NCBI GenBank assembly: GCA_023266795.1
Contig: JAHFPI010000117.1
Coordinates: forward strand, 1 to 6,001
Direction: 5' to 3'
DNA: 6,001 nt
Source of the DNA: Rhodospirillales bacterium
Lineage (GTDB): Bacteria > Pseudomonadota > Alphaproteobacteria > Micavibrionales > UBA2020
Shown: in pieces, positions 5,763 through 6,001 of the stretch
How the letters are laid out: the number at the start of each line of letters is the position of its first letter
Numbering within the stretch: position 1 is the first letter of the stretch
Made by a program: the position numbers and the translations under genes
Notes under the pieces: model-generated
Seen by the model: only the letters and a program-made list of their open reading frames with translations
The model's database searches: none
What the model was told of the DNA's origin: nothing

Positions 5763-5793
5763 CACGAAAAGAACCGTGAAGCAAACCTCACGG
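5763..5793 (-). terminator. Rho-independent terminator of the convergent right-edge gene
   Basis: A 6-bp perfect stem (CCGTGA at 5774-5779, TCACGG at 5788-5793) with an 8-base loop. Read on the minus strand the stem is followed by TTCTTTTCGTG, a T-rich tract, and it lies 25 bases after the stop of the minus-strand gene at 5819. On the plus strand it is followed by CTACACACC, so it is unlikely to be a strong terminator for flaF. Confidence 0.6.
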
Positions 5794-5818
5794 CTACACA
5801 CCTAAAAACTGAAGGAAT

Positions 5819-6001
5819 TTAAACCAGAACGGAAGTCGCTTGATCGCCGGAAGTTCCAGTCGAGGCCGGAGCCGGAGTGCTGGGTGCGGGTGCAGGGCTC
5901 GCAACATGAGTCTCGCCTCCCCCCGTATTCGGGGCGGCAGGCTGGGGAGCCCCAGAATGAGCCTTGATAAACCCGGCACGCTTGAAAGCATCGATCTGGT
6001 T
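5819..6001 (-). CDS. C-terminal end of an unidentified protein with a Pro/Ala/Ser/Thr-rich tail
   Basis: From the right edge a minus-strand frame is open for 60 codons and ends in TAA at 5819-5821. The first visible residues, NQIDAFKRAGFIKAHSGAP, look like ordinary folded or helical sequence. The remaining forty or so are low complexity: an alternating Pro/Ala/Ser/Thr segment (PAPAPSTPAPAST) near the end, then GTSGDQATSVLV. This resembles a disordered C-terminal tail. I do not recognise the family, and the part visible is too short to assign a function. Support that it is real: it ends 25 bases before a hairpin with a T tail in the same direction, it converges neatly on flaF leaving a 69-bp gap, and it is preferable to the overlapping minus-strand frame at 5794-5991, which has a shadow-like Arg/Leu/Pro composition. 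Confidence 0.6.
   Translation of the reverse strand, partial: NQIDAFKRAGFIKAHSGAPQPAAPNTGGGETHVASPAPAPSTPAPASTGTSGDQATSVLV

Noticed and set aside
5794..5991. 65-codon minus-strand open frame
   Set aside because: It overlaps the better-supported frame ending at 5819, is Arg/Leu/Pro-rich as expected of a shadow, and would run up to the terminator hairpin itself.
1..6001. Search for a novel defence, mobile or biosynthetic system
   Set aside because: All complete genes belong to recognised families (AsmA, acyl-CoA dehydrogenase, MaoC, RadC, Map, FlbT, FlaF). RadC homologues occur in mobile islands, but here radC is coupled to map and there is no integrase, transposase, attachment repeat or composition break around it.

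Overview
The window most likely comes from an alphaproteobacterium. The strongest evidence is the adjacent flbT-flaF pair (4909-5749), flagellin-regulation genes that are essentially confined to that class. The alphaproteobacterial style of the methionine aminopeptidase N-terminus and the moderately GC-rich coding sequence agree. The genus cannot be fixed from the sequence. No rRNA, tRNA, CRISPR array, insertion sequence or phage gene is visible. Most of the window reads as compact chromosomal housekeeping and accessory-metabolism DNA.

Layout from left to right. Positions 1-2572 hold a minus-strand pair: a 614-residue acyl-CoA dehydrogenase of the long DmdC-like type, followed through an ATGA stop/start overlap by an AsmA-family envelope protein that runs off the left edge. 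A 148-bp divergent intergenic region (2573-2720) separates it from a plus-strand MaoC-type enoyl-CoA hydratase/dehydratase gene (2721-3182). The MaoC gene meets radC tail to tail with an 11-bp overlap. radC (3172-3879) lies downstream of the type I methionine aminopeptidase gene map (3872 to 4672 or 4708), with an 8-bp overlap, in a minus-strand operon. A second divergent region, of about 200-240 bp, precedes the plus-strand flbT-flaF operon, whose two genes overlap by 11 bp. At the right edge the C-terminus of an unidentified minus-strand gene, with a Pro/Ala/Ser/Thr-rich tail, converges on flaF. A hairpin with a T-rich tail just downstream looks like its terminator.

Functionally, the dehydrogenase and the hydratase catalyse consecutive types of step in acyl-CoA oxidation (acyl-CoA to enoyl-CoA to 3-hydroxyacyl-CoA) and share one intergenic control region. 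That they share a substrate is inference. map-radC pairs N-terminal methionine removal with a RadC-type JAMM-domain protein. flbT-flaF would tune flagellin synthesis after transcription.

I found no clear new multigene system. The most interesting signals are small regulatory ones. Two start codons (MaoC gene and map) each lie exactly six bases after a perfect TATAAT, which suggests leaderless mRNAs. The dehydrogenase Shine-Dalgarno sequence sits in a perfect 7-bp inverted repeat. The flbT leader contains a 12-bp palindrome whose right part can pair with the flbT start codon region.
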